The notes: generated by a model not told the origin, from the letters alone. DNA of 64,000 nt from Verrucomicrobiota bacterium (GCA_017309115.1 JAFLEF010000032.1:24010-88009), one strand, 5' to 3'. Positions 49,701 through 59,656 are shown, counted from the stretch's first letter. A program made the numbers and translations.

Positions 49701-50552
49701 TTAATTGAATTTGTAAATAATTCCGGCGAGGAGTTGATAGTCGTTCTTCTCGCGTTGGATCGTCGTGCCTTCCCAGAACGGAGGCCGGCTGTTGTAGAAA
49801 TTCTTGAACACCACTTGGAGGGCCAATCCTTTGGCGATGTCCGTCTCGACGCCGACGGTGGCATTGGCGGTGTAGAGACCCCAATCGGAGATGTCAGGCA
49901 GGTACTCGAAGGATTGGAACAGCCGGCTCTTCTCGGCGAATTTCCATTCGAGGTTCTCGGCAAAACGAATAGTGGCGTAGTCGGTGTCTTCGCCGTTGTC
50001 GTTATCGAACTGCTGCCAGACATAACCGGGACCGGCTTCGACGCTGAGGGTCAACTTGTCCCGTTTGATCAGGAAGTACCCAAGGCTGGCGGTGGCCGCG
50101 ATCCGATAGTCGAGACCGGCGATTTCGTCGTGGCGTCCTTCCACCCGTCCGCCGATGTACCAACGGTCGGACAAGGCATAGTTGTACTGAAGAAAGGCGC
50201 CGTAGTTATTGACGTTGGTAACGTCAGTCTCGATGAGTTGTCCGTTCTCGACGGACTGCGTGGTGGACTCACCGTAGTTAATGTTGCCGCCGATCTGGAC
50301 TGAATGGGGATCCCAACTCTTTTGAGTTAGAAAATTGGCGCCGACGTTAAAATTATCGGAGTTGCCGCCGGCCAGGCCCAGTTGGAGTCCAACGGACGTT
50401 TCCCAGCCTTTCGGCTTGTCGGGGATGGGTTCGGCGGCCGCAGCGGCGGCCGCAGCAGGAGCATTGGCCGAAGCGTCTTGAGCCATCACTCCTGGCAAAA
50501 CCAGGGCGAAGGCCGATGAGGCAAACAGGAGTCTTTTGACAGATTGGTGCAT
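49701..50552 (-). CDS. DUF481-type outer-membrane beta-barrel protein
   Basis: A 283-residue protein with a signal peptide (LLFASSAFALVLPGVMAQ), an Ala-rich spacer, and a beta-barrel-like body with alternating hydrophobic/polar strands: GWETSVGLQLGLAGGNSDNF, VNNYGAFLQYNYALSDRWYI, RIAATASLGYFLIKRDKLTL and a C-terminal aromatic (final residues YKFN). This resembles the DUF481/YdiY family of salt-stress outer-membrane proteins. It starts at the ATG at 50552; an upstream in-frame start has no signal peptide at its N-terminus. It has a strong terminator and looks monocistronic. Confidence 0.8.
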   Translation of the reverse strand: MHQSVKRLLFASSAFALVLPGVMAQDASANAPAAAAAAAAEPIPDKPKGWETSVGLQLGLAGGNSDNFNVGANFLTQKSWDPHSVQIGGNINYGESTTQSVENGQLIETDVTNVNNYGAFLQYNYALSDRWYIGGRVEGRHDEIAGLDYRIAATASLGYFLIKRDKLTLSVEAGPGYVWQQFDNDNGEDTDYATIRFAENLEWKFAEKSRLFQSFEYLPDISDWGLYTANATVGVETDIAKGLALQVVFKNFYNSRPPFWEGTTIQREKNDYQLLAGIIYKFN

Positions 50553-50623
50553 AGCGGAGCGAGGCTGGTACCTCAGAATTTTCCGGAGCGCAACGGGAGA
50601 GCCACAGCGGTTCACCACAATTT

Positions 50624-52462
50624 TCAGCGCTCCTTCTTGCTCCACCAATCCTTGGCACCGAGTAGGAAATGACCGGCAGTCATGTACGGGCCTCCCAGCA
50701 CGTTCTTCAGCGGGAAGCCGCTCGGCAGGTTTGAACGAAGCATCACATCGAGATAAAAACGGCCCCAGGCGAAATCAGGATCGGCCAAATAGCGCGAACG
50801 CAGGGGCTGATTCGCCCAAAACGGGGAAATGTAGACGGCCTCCACCGGTCGCCGCGCTTCGGTGAAGACGAAGAAATCCTCCCGCCGGTTCTGCACGTTG
50901 GCCTCCGCCGAGTCCATGACCCGCAGCGTAGCCCAGACACATTCGCGTGGTCCGTACCAAGCCACCGCCCAGGGAATGTCACTCATGAACAAGGTGCCGG
51001 GCGGAGTGTAATCGGCGAATTCACGGATCAGATTGGGTCGATACGGCGGATCGCGCAGGGCAAACTCCCGCGGCGGCAGCAGCGACAGCAGGAACGGAGA
51101 GGAGAACGCCACCAGCAGACATCCCACCACCAGCGACCGGACCATCGGCGCCGGCCATTCGATCTGATCCAGCAGGGTCAACAGGAATCCAGTGCCAAAC
51201 ACAAAGACGACTGGTGCCAAGACCACCAGGAGGTTTTCGCTGGTGATGGGTCCGAACACCGTGGTGATCCAGGTTCGGCCGCCCGCCTGAACCACCGCCA
51301 GCAGGAACATCGACACCAGAACAAAGAATCGTAGTCGGTTCAGACTGGCGTTTCCAAAGGGGATCAGAAGTCCGACCAGAAAGAAGGCGGTGATCCAGTT
51401 GCCGCCCAGTCGGAGGACATCGTCGCGCAGAATCTCCCGCAGGTTGAGGATGACTTTGCGCGCGACTTCGGCGGCCTGACCGCGAAAGAACTGGGGATGT
51501 TGGGACCGTTCCAGACGGTCCCCGGGAAAGGAATCCGTGCCGGACAACACGGCGAAACCGGCAGTGCCGAATGGTTGTCCGCTCAACTGATAATTGCGCA
51601 CCAGCCACGGGGTAATCGGTCCGAAGCCGAATAACAGGGCCAGCAGTGGCGCGAGTAGGCGTACGCCCGCGCCCCGCCAGAGCAGGAAACCCATCACCGG
51701 CAACAGCAACCAACCAAAGGAATATTGCGTCAAAAACATCAAGGCCACGGACAGTCCGGCGGCGATGGCCAGCCAGATGAGTCGTCGCCGGTTGGGTTCG
51801 GTCTGGGAAGCTACCCGTTCAAACGAGAGGAGCACGTGGGCCAAGACCAGGCTCAGGAACATCAGCAGCAGCGTGGGCAGGCCGGAGTTGGCAAAGTTCC
51901 AGAGTGGCTCGGTGCCAAAGGTAAGGGCGGCGGCGATCCAGCCAGCGGTGGCATCAAAAAGGCGCTGCCCGAGCCAGAAGACCAACAACAGCACTCCGCC
52001 AAACAGGCCCAGGTTGACCACGCTGATGGCCACTTCCTCAATTGGCCGGCGCCGGAATTCATCCGCCGGCAATTGCCCCCACCAGGCGGCTGGCATCGCC
52101 TTGAACAGGGCGGCGAGCAACACCGGATACAGGGGCGGATTCTGCAAATCCGGATGCGGCTGGGTCAGAATGTTCCGAGGGTCGAGTCCGCGTTCCGTCG
52201 CGCGGGTCTGCAGCAAATGCAGGCTGAGGGGGCGAATGAAACTCGTGTGGTAGCCCCGACCGGCGGCCAGATTGCGCCCCAACTGCGCGGCGTCCATCGC
52301 TTCGGGAGCGTTCAGATTCCGGGCTTCATTGAACTGATACAACGCCACCCCCAGGGCTAGGAGAATCAACGCCAGGATCCGGCGGGCCCAGACTTTGCCG
52401 GCACCTTCCTCCAGAAAATGGATCAGGGTTTGCACGCCTTTGGGCGGCTCAGATGGCTTCAT
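50624..52462 (-). CDS. ArnT/GT39-like polytopic membrane glycosyltransferase
   Basis: A 612-residue protein with about 11-12 hydrophobic segments and a C-terminal periplasmic domain. It resembles GT39/ArnT/PMT-type lipid-dependent glycosyltransferases. The early part AMDAAQLGRNLAAGRGYHTS matches the D-x-x-x-x-A-R/x-N periplasmic loop of that group, and QNPPLYPVLLAALFKAMPAA and LRNYQLSGQPFG-like loops follow. The exact substrate is unknown; it could modify lipids or EPS. It begins with an ATG at 52462, 246 bases from the divergent MFS gene, and ends 72 bases from the DUF481-type gene. Confidence 0.7.
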   Translation of the reverse strand: MKPSEPPKGVQTLIHFLEEGAGKVWARRILALILLALGVALYQFNEARNLNAPEAMDAAQLGRNLAAGRGYHTSFIRPLSLHLLQTRATERGLDPRNILTQPHPDLQNPPLYPVLLAALFKAMPAAWWGQLPADEFRRRPIEEVAISVVNLGLFGGVLLLVFWLGQRLFDATAGWIAAALTFGTEPLWNFANSGLPTLLLMFLSLVLAHVLLSFERVASQTEPNRRRLIWLAIAAGLSVALMFLTQYSFGWLLLPVMGFLLWRGAGVRLLAPLLALLFGFGPITPWLVRNYQLSGQPFGTAGFAVLSGTDSFPGDRLERSQHPQFFRGQAAEVARKVILNLREILRDDVLRLGGNWITAFFLVGLLIPFGNASLNRLRFFVLVSMFLLAVVQAGGRTWITTVFGPITSENLLVVLAPVVFVFGTGFLLTLLDQIEWPAPMVRSLVVGCLLVAFSSPFLLSLLPPREFALRDPPYRPNLIREFADYTPPGTLFMSDIPWAVAWYGPRECVWATLRVMDSAEANVQNRREDFFVFTEARRPVEAVYISPFWANQPLRSRYLADPDFAWGRFYLDVMLRSNLPSGFPLKNVLGGPYMTAGHFLLGAKDWWSKKER

Positions 52463-52708
52463 GTTTGCGAGCGGAAACTATGCGCACGCGAACCTCGGAA
52501 TGGGAAGCGTGAGCTTCTTCCCAAAGACCTTCTCCAGGGTGGCGTGCGGCGAAGGGCAGACAGGCAGATCCTGGTATTGTTCAAGGCGAGTGGATGGGAT
52601 TCTTCTGATCGATTGGGAAAGTAACTTCCGCGATCTCCGGCGATCACTGATCGCTGACGAACCCGGGCATTGCTTTGCGGGCGCTGACAGGATTTCCTAC
52701 GCGTGCGT

Positions 52709-54205
52709 ATGAATTCCGCAGTTCCCGGACCCAAACGATTGGGCACCACTGAGTGGCTCATTTGTATCATCGCGGCGATCGGGTTCGCGTTCGATATCTA
52801 CGAGCTGTTGATGCTGCCGTTGATTGTGAAGCCGGCGATCGCGTCGCTCAGTGCGCCGTTGGTGGATGCCTTGGTGCAGGGAGGAATGGCCCGACCCGAG
52901 GCCGCTGCGCTGTGGGCTCCGGGAGGGGAGAATTACGTGAAATGGGCGCGGACCCTGTTCTTTGTTCCGGCGATTGTGGGTGGGGTGTTTGGCCTGTTGG
53001 GTGGGTATCTGACCGATCGCCTGGGTCGGCGGCGGGTCCTGACCTTCAGCATTCTGCTTTACGCGTTTTCGGCGTTCGCTGCGGGCTTCTCCACCACGCT
53101 GACACAGTTGCTGATTCTCCGCTGCGGGGTGTTCATTGGGGTGTGCGTGGAGTTTGTCGCGGCAGTGGCATGGCTGGCCGAGCTGTTTCCGAATCCAATG
53201 CAGCGGGAGAAGGTGCTGGGATACACCCAGGCGTTCTCCTCGATCGGCGGTTTGCTGGTGGGTGGTGCCAACCTGCTCGCCGCCAGATGGGCCTTGGATT
53301 TGCCGGCGATCCATTCGGGTCATGAGGCTTGGCGATACACGCTGATTTCCGGGGTGATTCCTGCGTTGCCGCTCATTCTGATCCGTCCGTTCCTTCCGGA
53401 ATCGCCGGTGTGGGCGCAGAAGAAAGCCTCAGGCAAACTCCGACGACCGAGCATCGGCGAGCTGTTCAGCCCGGCGCTCATCCGCACTACCGTGCTGACC
53501 ACGCTCGTCTTCGCCGCCAGTTATGGCATCGCGTTCGGGGCGATTCAGCAGTTACCGCAGATCTTGGCGGCGCCCAAGGGTCATGCGGCGATTCTGGCGA
53601 TTTCGAAGGCGGCGCAGGACAAGGCCGTGGCGGATGCCCAAGCAGCGGGCACGAATGCTCCGACCGCGCTGAGGCTCCGGCAAATCGGCGGGAACGCCAC
53701 GGACGGAGCGGTCGCCAAGGTTACCCTGTGGCAGGAAATCGGTGGCCTGGTGGGGCGAATGGTGTTGGCCTTTTTAGCGGTACGTATCCTCAGCCGACGC
53801 ACACTCCTGCGCCTCTTCCAGATTCCGGCGCTCCTTTATGTGCCGTTGCTGTTTTGGTGGATCTCCGGGGCCCTGCCCAATGCGGACAGTTTGATGACCA
53901 TCAAGCTGGGGATTTTCGTGGCCGGCTTCCTGACCGTTGCGCAGTTCAGTTTCTGGGGGAACTACATTCCATTGGTGTTCCCGGTCCATCTTCGCGGCAC
54001 GGGGGAAAGCTTTGCGGCCAACATTGGCGGGCGGGTGATCGGAACGGCAGCGGCCTGGATCACGATCACGCTGTCGGCCTCCAAGCCGCCGGATCCGGTG
54101 AAAATCGCCCTCGTGGGTGCCGCGGTGGCGGGTGCCTACGCCCTCGTCGGCGTGCTTCTGACGCAATGGCTGCCGGAACCGAAGCCGGAGATGGAAGAGG
54201 AGTGA
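52709..54205 (+). CDS. Major facilitator superfamily transporter
   Basis: A 498-residue MFS permease with 12 predicted helices. The N-terminal half shows the loop 2-3 signature GGYLTDRLGRRRVLTFSILL and FLRC-like GVFIGVCVEFVAAVAWLAEL; the second half has FWGNYIPLVFPVHLRGTGES and GGRVIGTAAAWITI, similar to sialic-acid/shikimate-type sugar-acid permeases. A hydrophilic middle loop (about 210-335) contains an unusual Ala/Lys-rich insertion (AQDKAVADAQAAGTNAPTAL). The start is the ATG at 52709; a GTG lies two codons upstream. The 3' flank is a large repeat element. Confidence 0.87.
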   Translation: MNSAVPGPKRLGTTEWLICIIAAIGFAFDIYELLMLPLIVKPAIASLSAPLVDALVQGGMARPEAAALWAPGGENYVKWARTLFFVPAIVGGVFGLLGGYLTDRLGRRRVLTFSILLYAFSAFAAGFSTTLTQLLILRCGVFIGVCVEFVAAVAWLAELFPNPMQREKVLGYTQAFSSIGGLLVGGANLLAARWALDLPAIHSGHEAWRYTLISGVIPALPLILIRPFLPESPVWAQKKASGKLRRPSIGELFSPALIRTTVLTTLVFAASYGIAFGAIQQLPQILAAPKGHAAILAISKAAQDKAVADAQAAGTNAPTALRLRQIGGNATDGAVAKVTLWQEIGGLVGRMVLAFLAVRILSRRTLLRLFQIPALLYVPLLFWWISGALPNADSLMTIKLGIFVAGFLTVAQFSFWGNYIPLVFPVHLRGTGESFAANIGGRVIGTAAAWITITLSASKPPDPVKIALVGAAVAGAYALVGVLLTQWLPEPKPEMEEE

Positions 54206-54213
54206 TGGAAGAA

Positions 54214-54690
54214 GCTGAGAGCTGAGAGCTGAGAGCTGAGAGCTGAGAGCTGAGAGCTGAGAGCTGAGAGGTCGGAGCGGAAGAGCAGGTGGGGCGACGC
54301 TCTGCGGAGCCGTACGTGGGTGGACTGGTGACGCGGTAATTCGCCTTTTCCTCTCAGCCCTCAGATTCACGCCTCGCTTCAGCTGAGTACACCGGAGGTG
54401 AACCGCAGATTAGGCGCAGATTAAATGCAGATTCCCTGTTCTGTTTGCGGCGAGTTAGGGGTCGAGAGACGTGCTCGATGAGCGGTTGGGGAGCAACGAT
54501 GGAGGTTCTTTCTGCTGGAAAAAATCGGCGTTTAATCTGTGTTTTAGTCTGCGGTTCCAACTGCACCGTTCCGTCCAAGAGCTGAGGGTAAAAGGCGAAT
54601 TGCAGCGATACGACTCCACTCCCAGACGGCTCCGCTGAGCGTCGCCCTACCTACTTTTCCCCTCCGACCTCTCAGCTCTCAGCTCTCAGC
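54214..54690. mobile_element. Nested inverted-repeat element of about 480 bp (MITE-like)
   Basis: A structured intergenic element without a coding region. Five pairs of inverted arms are nested from outside to inside. (1) (GCTGAGA)8 then GGTCGGAGCGG (54214-54280) pairs with CTCCGACC and three TCTCAGC units (54662-54690). (2) GGTGGGGCGACGCTCTGCGG (54288-54307) pairs with the run ending GAGCGTCGCCCTACC (54627-54651). (3) AATTCGCCTTTTCCTCTCAG (54338-54357) pairs with GCTGAGGGTAAAAGGCGAATT-like sequence (54581-54601). (4) GAACCGCAGATTAGGCGCAG (54400-54419) pairs with TTTAATCTGTGTTTTAGTCT, then GCGGTTC (54531-54557). (5) Short GC-rich repeats fill the centre. The right end supplies the last codons and stop of ispG. 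It resembles a MITE or large REPIN; no terminal duplication was resolved. Confidence 0.7.
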
Positions 54691-56474
54691 TGATTTGCGT
54701 TCTGCGGTTCGGCTTCGACCCACTTGCCATGTTCCTTGATGAGGTCCACGAGCCGATCCACCGCTTCGTCCTCTGGGATGTTGAACTTCACCGGCTTTTT
54801 GCCGACGTAGAGGTTGATCTTGTTGGGGGCGCCACCGACGTAGCCGAAGTCGGCATCGGCCATTTCGCCGGGACCGTTCACGATGCAGCCCATGATGGCG
54901 ATCTTGACCCCTTTCAGGTGGTCTGTTCGTGCCTTGATGCGGGCGGTGACAGTTTGCAGGTTGAACAAAGTTCGACCGCAGCTGGGGCAGGCGACGTAAT
55001 CGGTCTTGAAGGAGCGGCAGCCGGCCGCTTGCAGGATGTTGAAGGACAACCGCAGTGAAAGGCCGGCACCGGATTCTCCGCGAACAAGAATGGCGTCGCC
55101 CAGTCCGTCGGCGAGCAGGGAACCAACATTCACCGCCGCTTGGAGCAAGGCGACTTCGGGGGACAGCGGAACCGGGGCAAACGACAGGCAATCCTTGAGC
55201 AGAATCGGATTCTTCCGGCCGAGTTGGTGGAGTCTGACGGCGAGCAGCCGGAAGGCAGTGATCGGTGGCAGGGGGACGCCGTCCCGAACGGTCACCAATT
55301 GGGTGTCGCAGGGAATGGTTTCCAGCGCCAGCGGGGCGGTCGGATCCAGCTCCAGCACATTCAGGTCCTCGTAAATGCCTTCCGGCTTCACGTCCGCCTT
55401 GGGGGAGATTTTGGGCGCCACCTTATCAAACGTGGCCTGAGTCACGATCACGCGAACCACGTTGTCGCCGCCGCAGCCGAGGTCTCCGAGGTTGGCCACG
55501 GCACTTTCGCGGCGCTTGTAGACGAAGGGATCCCAAGGCACGCCGACCGTGCTCACGCCCGGACCGGATTGCGTCAGGCGGGGGATCTGAGCCAGCAGGT
55601 CATTGCAGACAGCAATCTCTCGCGGGCTGTCCTCGGTGAGAGACACCCGGATGGTGTCCCCGAGGCCATCGCACAAGAGGGAACCAATACCAATGGCGGA
55701 CTTGATCCGGCCGTCTTCGCCTTCGCCGGCTTCGGTGACCCCGAGGTGCAAGGGGTAGTTCCAATCGGGCCCCTCCTGGGCCAGGCGGGCGGCCAGCAGG
55801 CGGTAGCACTCGATCATCACCTTCGGGTTCGATGACTTCATCGAAAACACGAAATTGTGGAACTCGTTCTGGCGGCAGATGCGGGCGAATTCCAGGGCGC
55901 TTTCGACCATGCCGAGCGGGCTGTCGCCGTAACGGTTCATGATCCGGTCGGACAACGAACCATGGTTGGTTCCGATGCGCAGGGCGCGGCCCAGACGTTT
56001 GGCTTCGAGGACCAACGGGGTGAACTTCTCCTCGATGCGCCGGAGTTCCGCGCCGTAGGCGTCGTCGGTGTACTCCTTGACCGCGAACTTCTTGGAATCG
56101 GCGTAGTTGCCGGGATTGATCCGGACCTTCTCCACCCATTTCACCGCCTCCAGAGCGGCCTCGGGTTTGAAATGAATGTCGGCGACAATGGGCACGTGGC
56201 AGCCGACGGCCCGGAGTTCGCGAACGATGTTCTCGAGATTGGCCGCATCCTTCACGGTCGGAGCGGTGATGCGCACGATCTGGCAGCCAACCGCCACGAG
56301 TTCCAGCGTCTGCTTCACGCACTCGGCGGTGTTCATCGTGTCGCAGGTGAGCATCGATTGCTTCACGACGGGATGAGCGCCGCCGATGATAACGCCGCCA
56401 CGGGTGGGATCCCCCACGACGACTTCGCGGGTGGGACGACGATGGAAGGACCAGGGAGACGAACAGTAGTTCAT
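54672..56474 (-). CDS. ispG: 4-hydroxy-3-methylbut-2-enyl diphosphate synthase, large form
   Basis: A 600-residue IspG (GcpE) of the long, plant/chlamydia type. It catalyses the ferredoxin/flavodoxin-dependent penultimate-but-one step of the MEP isoprenoid pathway, using a [4Fe-4S] cluster. The N-terminal TIM-barrel part begins RRPTREVVVGDPTRGGVIIG and has VKQSMLTCDTMNTAECVKQ and KVRINPGNYADSKKF. An insert domain of roughly 230 residues follows. The C-terminal part has the cluster Cys residues in YVACPSCGRTLFNL and AIMGCIVNGPGEM, and HGKWVEAEP near the end. The start is the ATG at 56474; the longer in-frame start would add an Arg-rich tail. The last residues (NQLRAES) are encoded by heptad repeats of the adjacent element. 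Confidence 0.95.
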   Translation of the reverse strand: MNYCSSPWSFHRRPTREVVVGDPTRGGVIIGGAHPVVKQSMLTCDTMNTAECVKQTLELVAVGCQIVRITAPTVKDAANLENIVRELRAVGCHVPIVADIHFKPEAALEAVKWVEKVRINPGNYADSKKFAVKEYTDDAYGAELRRIEEKFTPLVLEAKRLGRALRIGTNHGSLSDRIMNRYGDSPLGMVESALEFARICRQNEFHNFVFSMKSSNPKVMIECYRLLAARLAQEGPDWNYPLHLGVTEAGEGEDGRIKSAIGIGSLLCDGLGDTIRVSLTEDSPREIAVCNDLLAQIPRLTQSGPGVSTVGVPWDPFVYKRRESAVANLGDLGCGGDNVVRVIVTQATFDKVAPKISPKADVKPEGIYEDLNVLELDPTAPLALETIPCDTQLVTVRDGVPLPPITAFRLLAVRLHQLGRKNPILLKDCLSFAPVPLSPEVALLQAAVNVGSLLADGLGDAILVRGESGAGLSLRLSFNILQAAGCRSFKTDYVACPSCGRTLFNLQTVTARIKARTDHLKGVKIAIMGCIVNGPGEMADADFGYVGGAPNKINLYVGKKPVKFNIPEDEAVDRLVDLIKEHGKWVEAEPQNANQLRAES

Positions 56475-56598
56475 CGAAATAGGAGGGGATGCTAGGGCGA
56501 AACCGGAACCGGGGAAACCCCGAAACAGCCCGTTTTCCGGGTCTCTGAGTCTCGTGGCCGGGGAACCTCGGCGGGCTGGAAGCGGTCGACCGGTCGGA

Positions 56599-57999
56599 TC
56601 AAGGCTTGGCCGGCGCCGCCGTCGGCGCCGGCTCGCTGGCCGGACGCGCGGGCGATTCAATCACGCTCTTCTGTCGGAGCAACTGACCGAAGATCGGCGC
56701 CCGCCGCACGTCGTAGAACGTCACGTAGGCCATGAAGGAAATCAGCATGACCGCAAAGCCGGTGGTCACCACTTCCTGGAAGCGCACGCCCACTCGGCGG
56801 CGGGTCACGATTTCGTAAAGCGCCATCAGGATGTGTCCACCGTCCAAGACCGGCAACGGCAGCAGGTTCAGCAGCGCGAGGTTGATGTTCAACATCACCA
56901 TGAAACTGAGCGCGAGGCGGAAGTCGGTCTTCACGTCCACCGCCAGTTTGCCGAGAATTCCCACCGGGCCGCTCATGTCCTTGGCCGTGACCCCAGTCTC
57001 TTTCGAATGGAACAGGGCGCTGAAGGTCTTGCCCATCAGGCGCAACACATCACTGAACTGGTCCACCGGCGTCGGACCCGGGCGTTGAACTTCATAATGA
57101 CCGCCGGCGAAGCCTACCCCGATGCGCCCGCGCTTAATCTCCGGATCGTACACCGGGGTGACGGTCAGGGTGAGCTTCTTGCCGTCGCGTTCGACCACCA
57201 CTTCGCAAGGGCGCCCTTCGCCTTTGTTGATGACGTCGCTCAGGTGTTCCTGACTGAGCACGTAGACCCCATCGAAGGACAGAAACTTGTCCCCAGTCTG
57301 CAAGCCCACCTTTTCGGCCGGCATACCGGGTTGGATCAGGCCGATGATCGGTCGTTCCTGCGGTTCGACATCAAGCCACTTCAAGCCGAGGGCTTCCGAG
57401 CGGCGGGTGGGGAGATTGAAGGAAAGCTTTTGTCCGTCGCGTTCGACGGTGACCGGGATGACGTTGGTCAGGGCGGTGATGACTTCGAGATTGATATCCT
57501 GCCAAGAGCGGACGCGGTGACCGTTCACTTCGGTAATGCGGTCCCCGGAGCGGACCCCCAGGCGGCCTTCGGCGGAGTTGGGATCAACGGGACCGATAAT
57601 CGGGGGATTGACCAGAACCGGCAGTCCGATCGCCCAGATGACACTCGCGATTAACAGGGCGAACACGATGTTCATGGCCGGCCCGGCGACAGCGACGAGG
57701 ATTCGGGAGAGCGGGGGAGCGGGGGGGATTTCTCCGCCAGCTTTGCCTTCGATCGCCTCGGAGGTGATCATTTGGGGCAACTTCACGAACCCGCCGGCGG
57801 GGATCCAGCGGATGGACCATTCCACGCCGTCCTGCATCCAGGAGAAGATTTTCGGGCCGAAGCCGATGGCGAACCCTTCGATGCGCATGCGGCGCCGGCG
57901 GGCCATCCAGTAATGGCCGTATTCATGGACAAAGATACTGGCGCCAAAGAGCACCAGTACGGTGACCGCGACATACAGCCATCCGAAGAGGGAATCCAT
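56599..57999 (-). CDS. rseP: Site-2 intramembrane zinc protease RseP-like
   Basis: A 466-residue M50-family membrane protease. The zinc-binding HExxH is HEYGH in ASIFVHEYGHYWMARRRRM, and the second metal motif is LLPLPVLDGGHILMALYEIV. Two PDZ regions lie between them (PNSAEGRLGVRSGDRITEVN, and IGLIQPGMPAEKVGLQTGDK). In E. coli RseP cuts the anti-sigma factor RseA and old signal peptides; the local substrate is unknown. A Pro/Ala-rich C-terminal tail is unusual. It is transcribed towards ispG on the same strand (124-base gap) and diverges from the acyl-CoA synthetase gene. Confidence 0.95.
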   Translation of the reverse strand: MDSLFGWLYVAVTVLVLFGASIFVHEYGHYWMARRRRMRIEGFAIGFGPKIFSWMQDGVEWSIRWIPAGGFVKLPQMITSEAIEGKAGGEIPPAPPLSRILVAVAGPAMNIVFALLIASVIWAIGLPVLVNPPIIGPVDPNSAEGRLGVRSGDRITEVNGHRVRSWQDINLEVITALTNVIPVTVERDGQKLSFNLPTRRSEALGLKWLDVEPQERPIIGLIQPGMPAEKVGLQTGDKFLSFDGVYVLSQEHLSDVINKGEGRPCEVVVERDGKKLTLTVTPVYDPEIKRGRIGVGFAGGHYEVQRPGPTPVDQFSDVLRLMGKTFSALFHSKETGVTAKDMSGPVGILGKLAVDVKTDFRLALSFMVMLNINLALLNLLPLPVLDGGHILMALYEIVTRRRVGVRFQEVVTTGFAVMLISFMAYVTFYDVRRAPIFGQLLRQKSVIESPARPASEPAPTAAPAKP

Positions 58000-58131
58000 A
58001 CAGAGCGCTGCAACCTACGTGTACCGTGGACAAGTGGCAACGATGAGAAATGAAGACGCCTCGACTGGTTTCGCCCCACCGCCACCCTTGACGCGGAGCA
58101 AGCCTCCCCGTTCCACTGGGACGTCCCCGAC

Positions 58132-59634
58132 ATGAGTGACAATCTTTTTTCAGCGTTCGCCCACTCTGCCGCCTCTCGCCTAGAGAAGCCCGCGCTTCTC
58201 TGGTCGCGGCAGCAGTTCTCGTATGGGAAGTTCTTCGACCAATCCCTGTGGGTCGCCGAGCATTTGAGTCGGCAGCTGGGGGTCCATCCCGGGGATCGGG
58301 TGGCCATCTGGATGCGCAATCGGCCGGAGTTTGTGCCGACCTTGTTCGGAATTTTCGCCGCCGGCGCCGCCGCCGTCCCAGTGAACAACTTCCTCAAGCC
58401 CACGGAAGTCGCCTACATGCTCGCCGACGCAGGAGTTCGCGTCCTGATTACGGATGATGCCGCGCCCGACGCGGTGGCGGCGCTCCAGGCCCTCCGGCCG
58501 GAATTGAAGGTCATCCGGGCGGATGAGATTCCCGCGGATCCGCCGGCCAGTTCCTTCGAACCGGTTCCGCGTCGGCGGTCCGATCTGGCCGTACTGATCT
58601 ATACCAGCGGCACGACTGGCAAGCCCAAGGGCGCCATGCTCACCCACGGCAACCTGCTGCACAACGTGGAGTCGTGTCGGCAAATCCTGCAGATCGCGGA
58701 CATCGATCGCATGGTCCTGATGCTGCCGATGTTTCACAGCTTCATGCTCACAGTCTGTATTCTCCTGCCATTGCTCGTGGGCGGGTCGATCGTGCTGATT
58801 CAATCCCTGACGCCGCCCAAGGCCATGCTGGAGGAACTGCTGGGCAACTCGGGCACCGTGCTGCCAGCCATGGCCCAGATCTTTCGGGCGTTGGCGGGAT
58901 TGCCCGCAGGGGTCGAGCTTCCACTGCGGTTGTGCATCAGCGGGGCCGGACCGCTGCCGCATGAGATTCTCCGCGCCTTCAATGCCCGCCATCCGAAGGT
59001 GCCGCTGATCGAAGGCTACGGTTTGAGTGAGGCCAGTCCGGTGGTGTCCCTCAATCCAGTTCAAGGGCCTTGGATTCCGGGAACCATTGGGCCGCCGATT
59101 CCGGACGTTGAAGTTTCGGTTCAGGATGACACCGGACGATTTCTTCCGGATGGCGAGGATGGCGAGATCTGCGTTCGGGGGGGCAACGTCATGGCCGGTT
59201 ACTGGAACGCTCCGGAGAAGACCGCCGAAACGATCGTCAACGGCTGGCTGCGCACCGGCGATATCGGCCACCGCCGACCGGATGGCTATTTTGTCATCAC
59301 TGATCGCAAGAAGGACATGCTGAAGCCCAATGGGATCAACGTGTATCCGCGGGAGATTGAAGAAGTGATCTATCAATTCCCCGGCGTGCGGGAGTGTGCC
59401 GTGGTGGGCGAACCGGATGAACGCCGGGGCGAACGTCCGGTGGCCTTTGTCGCTCTGGACGAAGGGACGGTGTTTGACGAAAAGGCGCTGCTGGCGTTTT
59501 TGAAGGAGCGTCTGGCCGACTTCAAACTGCCGCGCCGGGCCATCTTGCTGCCGACCTTGCCGCGCAACGCGACGGGGAAGATCCTGAAGACTTCCCTGCG
59601 GGATCTGTTGGTCGCGCGATCCGAAGCGGCGTGA
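58132..59634 (+). CDS. AMP-forming long-chain acyl-CoA synthetase
   Basis: A 500-residue ANL-superfamily enzyme that activates a carboxylate (probably a fatty acid) as acyl-AMP and then acyl-CoA. Motifs are the P-loop YTSGTTGKPKGAMLTHGN, EGYGLSEASPVVSLNPVQG, the hinge GWLRTGDIGHRRPDGYFVI (with D-x-x-x-R region) and the C-terminal LPRNATGKILKTSLRD (Lys for adenylation). Length and motifs match FadD/long-chain ligases. It is followed after 22 bases by a Cys-cluster protein gene and diverges from rseP. Confidence 0.9.
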   Translation: MSDNLFSAFAHSAASRLEKPALLWSRQQFSYGKFFDQSLWVAEHLSRQLGVHPGDRVAIWMRNRPEFVPTLFGIFAAGAAAVPVNNFLKPTEVAYMLADAGVRVLITDDAAPDAVAALQALRPELKVIRADEIPADPPASSFEPVPRRRSDLAVLIYTSGTTGKPKGAMLTHGNLLHNVESCRQILQIADIDRMVLMLPMFHSFMLTVCILLPLLVGGSIVLIQSLTPPKAMLEELLGNSGTVLPAMAQIFRALAGLPAGVELPLRLCISGAGPLPHEILRAFNARHPKVPLIEGYGLSEASPVVSLNPVQGPWIPGTIGPPIPDVEVSVQDDTGRFLPDGEDGEICVRGGNVMAGYWNAPEKTAETIVNGWLRTGDIGHRRPDGYFVITDRKKDMLKPNGINVYPREIEEVIYQFPGVRECAVVGEPDERRGERPVAFVALDEGTVFDEKALLAFLKERLADFKLPRRAILLPTLPRNATGKILKTSLRDLLVARSEAA

Positions 59635-59656
59635 ACGGCCGGAGCCAACTCCGAAC

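Noticed and set aside
54214-54269. CRISPR array
   Set aside because: The units are 7 bases with no spacers, and no cas genes are present.
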